Shown here piece after piece: positions 62,605-64,000 of a stretch of 64,000 nt of DNA. Below the pieces are notes generated by a model. That model did not search any database and was not told the DNA's origin. It saw only the letters and a program-made list of their open reading frames with translations. Origin of the DNA: Aureispira sp. CCB-E (GTDB lineage: Bacteria; Bacteroidota; Bacteroidia; Chitinophagales; Saprospiraceae); contig NZ_CP133671.1 of assembly GCF_031326345.1 (NCBI RefSeq), positions 4,526,001-4,590,000 of the forward strand, in the 5' to 3' direction. Position 1 is the first letter of the stretch. Each line of letters starts with the position of its first letter. The position numbers were made by a program, and so were the translations under genes.

Positions 62605-63999
62605 CTAGCTCTTAGGTCTCGGAATTTCTAAATAGAAAGAATAACCGACTTGAATTTGATGATAATATAAATTGGCATTCGTGAATTGGTGTATGAACCT
62701 GTAACGACCAAAAAATCTACCATTGCTTTTATTCGGAGCTGGTTTTAACCAAACCAATAGCTCTGCTTTTCCTAACAGAGAACGATCCCAAAATTCGCCC
62801 TGTTTCAAGTCATTCCTAAAATCATCTCTGTCTTTTACTTGGTTGTAATATTCCCCCAAACCCAATAACAAAAAGGGTGTATAACTCATACTAAAACCAA
62901 AGTATTTATCCATCGAAAATTTTATATTGGCTTCCAAAAATGTTTCCAATGTCACTGCTGTGTATTCATTATTTTCGGGGAGTCGAACAGGGTTTAATCG
63001 TAACGAATCTTTTAACGGAACCAAACCAAAGTAAAACCCAGAATTAAACTCAACGGTAGTATGTAAATGAGGATTTTGAAATAATGCCAAATTAAACAAA
63101 CTCCCTACTCTCATGTATTGATACAAATGTAAATCAATGGAGGTAGCATATCCATGCGTTTTTTCTTGACCATTAATCGTGGTGGTTAAATAATCTAGCG
63201 GCAAAACTCGTTCTTTGTCTTCTACTTTTGATATGGTTATATTAGGTCGTAAATATTGGAAAATCCCCCAATTGATATCTTTACTTCCCCACAATTGATT
63301 TCGGATTGTATGCAAGTTGATTCGTCGGTATATATCTGTCTGAATTAAGCCATTGGGCTTGTCCTCTTCTATCCCCATAAAATCAGAAAAGACAGCAGCT
63401 TGTATGATTCGACTTAGGGGTTCTTTGTATACCGTATGTACGGTCGGGTCTTGCTTCACTAGAATAATATGGGTTCCATTTTGAGGGCTTTTATCCAACA
63501 CATTTCTCGTTAAATCAGGGATATATTCTAACAAATCTTTTAAGTTAATTACATAATCCACATAGCCTTTAGGTTTAAATAGATCTTCACCTGCTACCCT
63601 ATAGTGAATGGGATCATGACAACGGATATAGTATTCGTTAAATCTACTGATATTCCTGTTGGATGAAATACCAATTGGAATAGGATTCGTAAAAAGGTAC
63701 TCCGTACCTCCTATGGATACAGTTGCCCTAAGTTCATTGATAAAACCATTGTGAACAACTATCTCTACTTTATTTACTGTAAATGTACTGGGGGTTATCT
63801 TTGCCAAAGGAGTCGTTGATTTTACATTTGTACGTATAGTAGATGAAGTGGTAACAGGGAGTATTCCCCCTCCCTTTGATGAATTGGGATAATGTCTATT
63901 AATCTTCGCAGAATTATCATAAATAGTAGCGTACACAGGAACCGTTTGATGCACCTTAAAATCGCCTGCTTTGGGTCCTGTAGCAGCAGCTGGATTTAG
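62605..63999 (-). CDS. Large protein with C-terminal outer-membrane beta-barrel-like part (N-terminus missing)
   Basis: Partial gene: the minus-strand frame stays open to the right edge (codons NPAAATGPKAGDFK upstream of the GTG at 63954 are in frame), so the true start is outside. The visible about 465 residues are beta-strand-rich. Parts such as GYATSIDLHLYQYMRVGSLFNLAL, HLHTTVEFNSGFYFGLVPL and the terminal LYYHQIQVGYSFYLEIPRPKS resemble outer-membrane beta-barrel strands. No family assigned. It could be a T9SS-related or adhesion outer-membrane protein; this cannot be resolved here. Confidence 0.65.
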   Translation of the reverse strand, partial: LNPAAATGPKAGDFKVHQTVPVYATIYDNSAKINRHYPNSSKGGGILPVTTSSTIRTNVKSTTPLAKITPSTFTVNKVEIVVHNGFINELRATVSIGGTEYLFTNPIPIGISSNRNISRFNEYYIRCHDPIHYRVAGEDLFKPKGYVDYVINLKDLLEYIPDLTRNVLDKSPQNGTHIILVKQDPTVHTVYKEPLSRIIQAAVFSDFMGIEEDKPNGLIQTDIYRRINLHTIRNQLWGSKDINWGIFQYLRPNITISKVEDKERVLPLDYLTTTINGQEKTHGYATSIDLHLYQYMRVGSLFNLALFQNPHLHTTVEFNSGFYFGLVPLKDSLRLNPVRLPENNEYTAVTLETFLEANIKFSMDKYFGFSMSYTPFLLLGLGEYYNQVKDRDDFRNDLKQGEFWDRSLLGKAELLVWLKPAPNKSNGRFFGRYRFIHQFTNANLYYHQIQVGYSFYLEIPRPKS

Positions 64000-64000
64000 G

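Overview
The window is AT-rich chromosomal DNA from a member of the Bacteroidota, most likely a marine, gliding, Saprospiria-type bacterium (Aureispira/Saprospira-like). This is inferred from five secreted proteins ending in type IX secretion (T9SS) sorting domains (YPNP motif followed by a short beta-rich tail), CarboxypepD_reg/TonB-dependent receptors, a DUF5606 protein, a Bacteroidota histone H1-like protein, and lipoproteins with tandem OmpA domains. No tRNA, rRNA, CRISPR array, transposase or prophage gene was seen. Genes run off both edges (a CHAT-domain protein at the left, a probable outer-membrane beta-barrel at the right).

Layout. 1-6.1 kb: envelope genes (CHAT membrane protein, two OmpA-like lipoproteins, DUF5606, a TPR protein). 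6.2-6.7 kb: two different non-coding repeat elements side by side. 6.8-10.3 kb: RecQ helicase and a leucine-rich-repeat protein. 10.7-19.9 kb: a T9SS cargo protein, type IB topoisomerase, three small unknown envelope proteins, a T9SS subtilisin, an isoaspartyl peptidase/asparaginase and a YdeI-like protein. 20-21 kb: a large hairpin and another repeat element. 22.3-27.3 kb: two tandem TonB-dependent receptor paralogues. 27.5-31.8 kb: a cysteine-less thioredoxin-fold protein, a helical-repeat protein, a methyltransferase and a cobalamin/radical SAM protein. 31.9-33.1 kb: a lipoprotein-like protein with one CxxCH heme motif. 33.0-42.3 kb: a compact eight-gene minus-strand operon (nucleotidyltransferase, two B12-radical SAM enzymes flanking a methyltransferase, GNAT, GT87-like glycosyltransferase, sulfotransferase-like protein, flippase). 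42.8-53.2 kb: three more T9SS proteins (one with a Kazal domain plus dockerin-like and cohesin-like regions), an Old Yellow Enzyme/FadH-type reductase, a histone-like gene and threonine aldolase. 53.5-62.4 kb: unknown proteins, a MOSC protein, a dynamin-like GTPase, two VOC proteins, two lipoproteins and Ffh.

The most distinctive features are (i) the eight-gene operon, which looks like a dedicated pathway that builds, methylates or rearranges, sulfates, glycosylates and exports a lipid- or glycan-linked product of unknown structure, and (ii) two families of intergenic repeats with short terminal inverted repeats, each present in two or more copies in this window (family 1: three full copies plus fragments; family 2: two copies in opposite orientation). 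The family-1 copies differ by module insertion and inversion. These repeats have the form of non-autonomous mobile or REP/MITE-like elements and fill most of the longer intergenic gaps. Many genes are closed by strong intrinsic terminators, several of them bidirectional between convergent genes.
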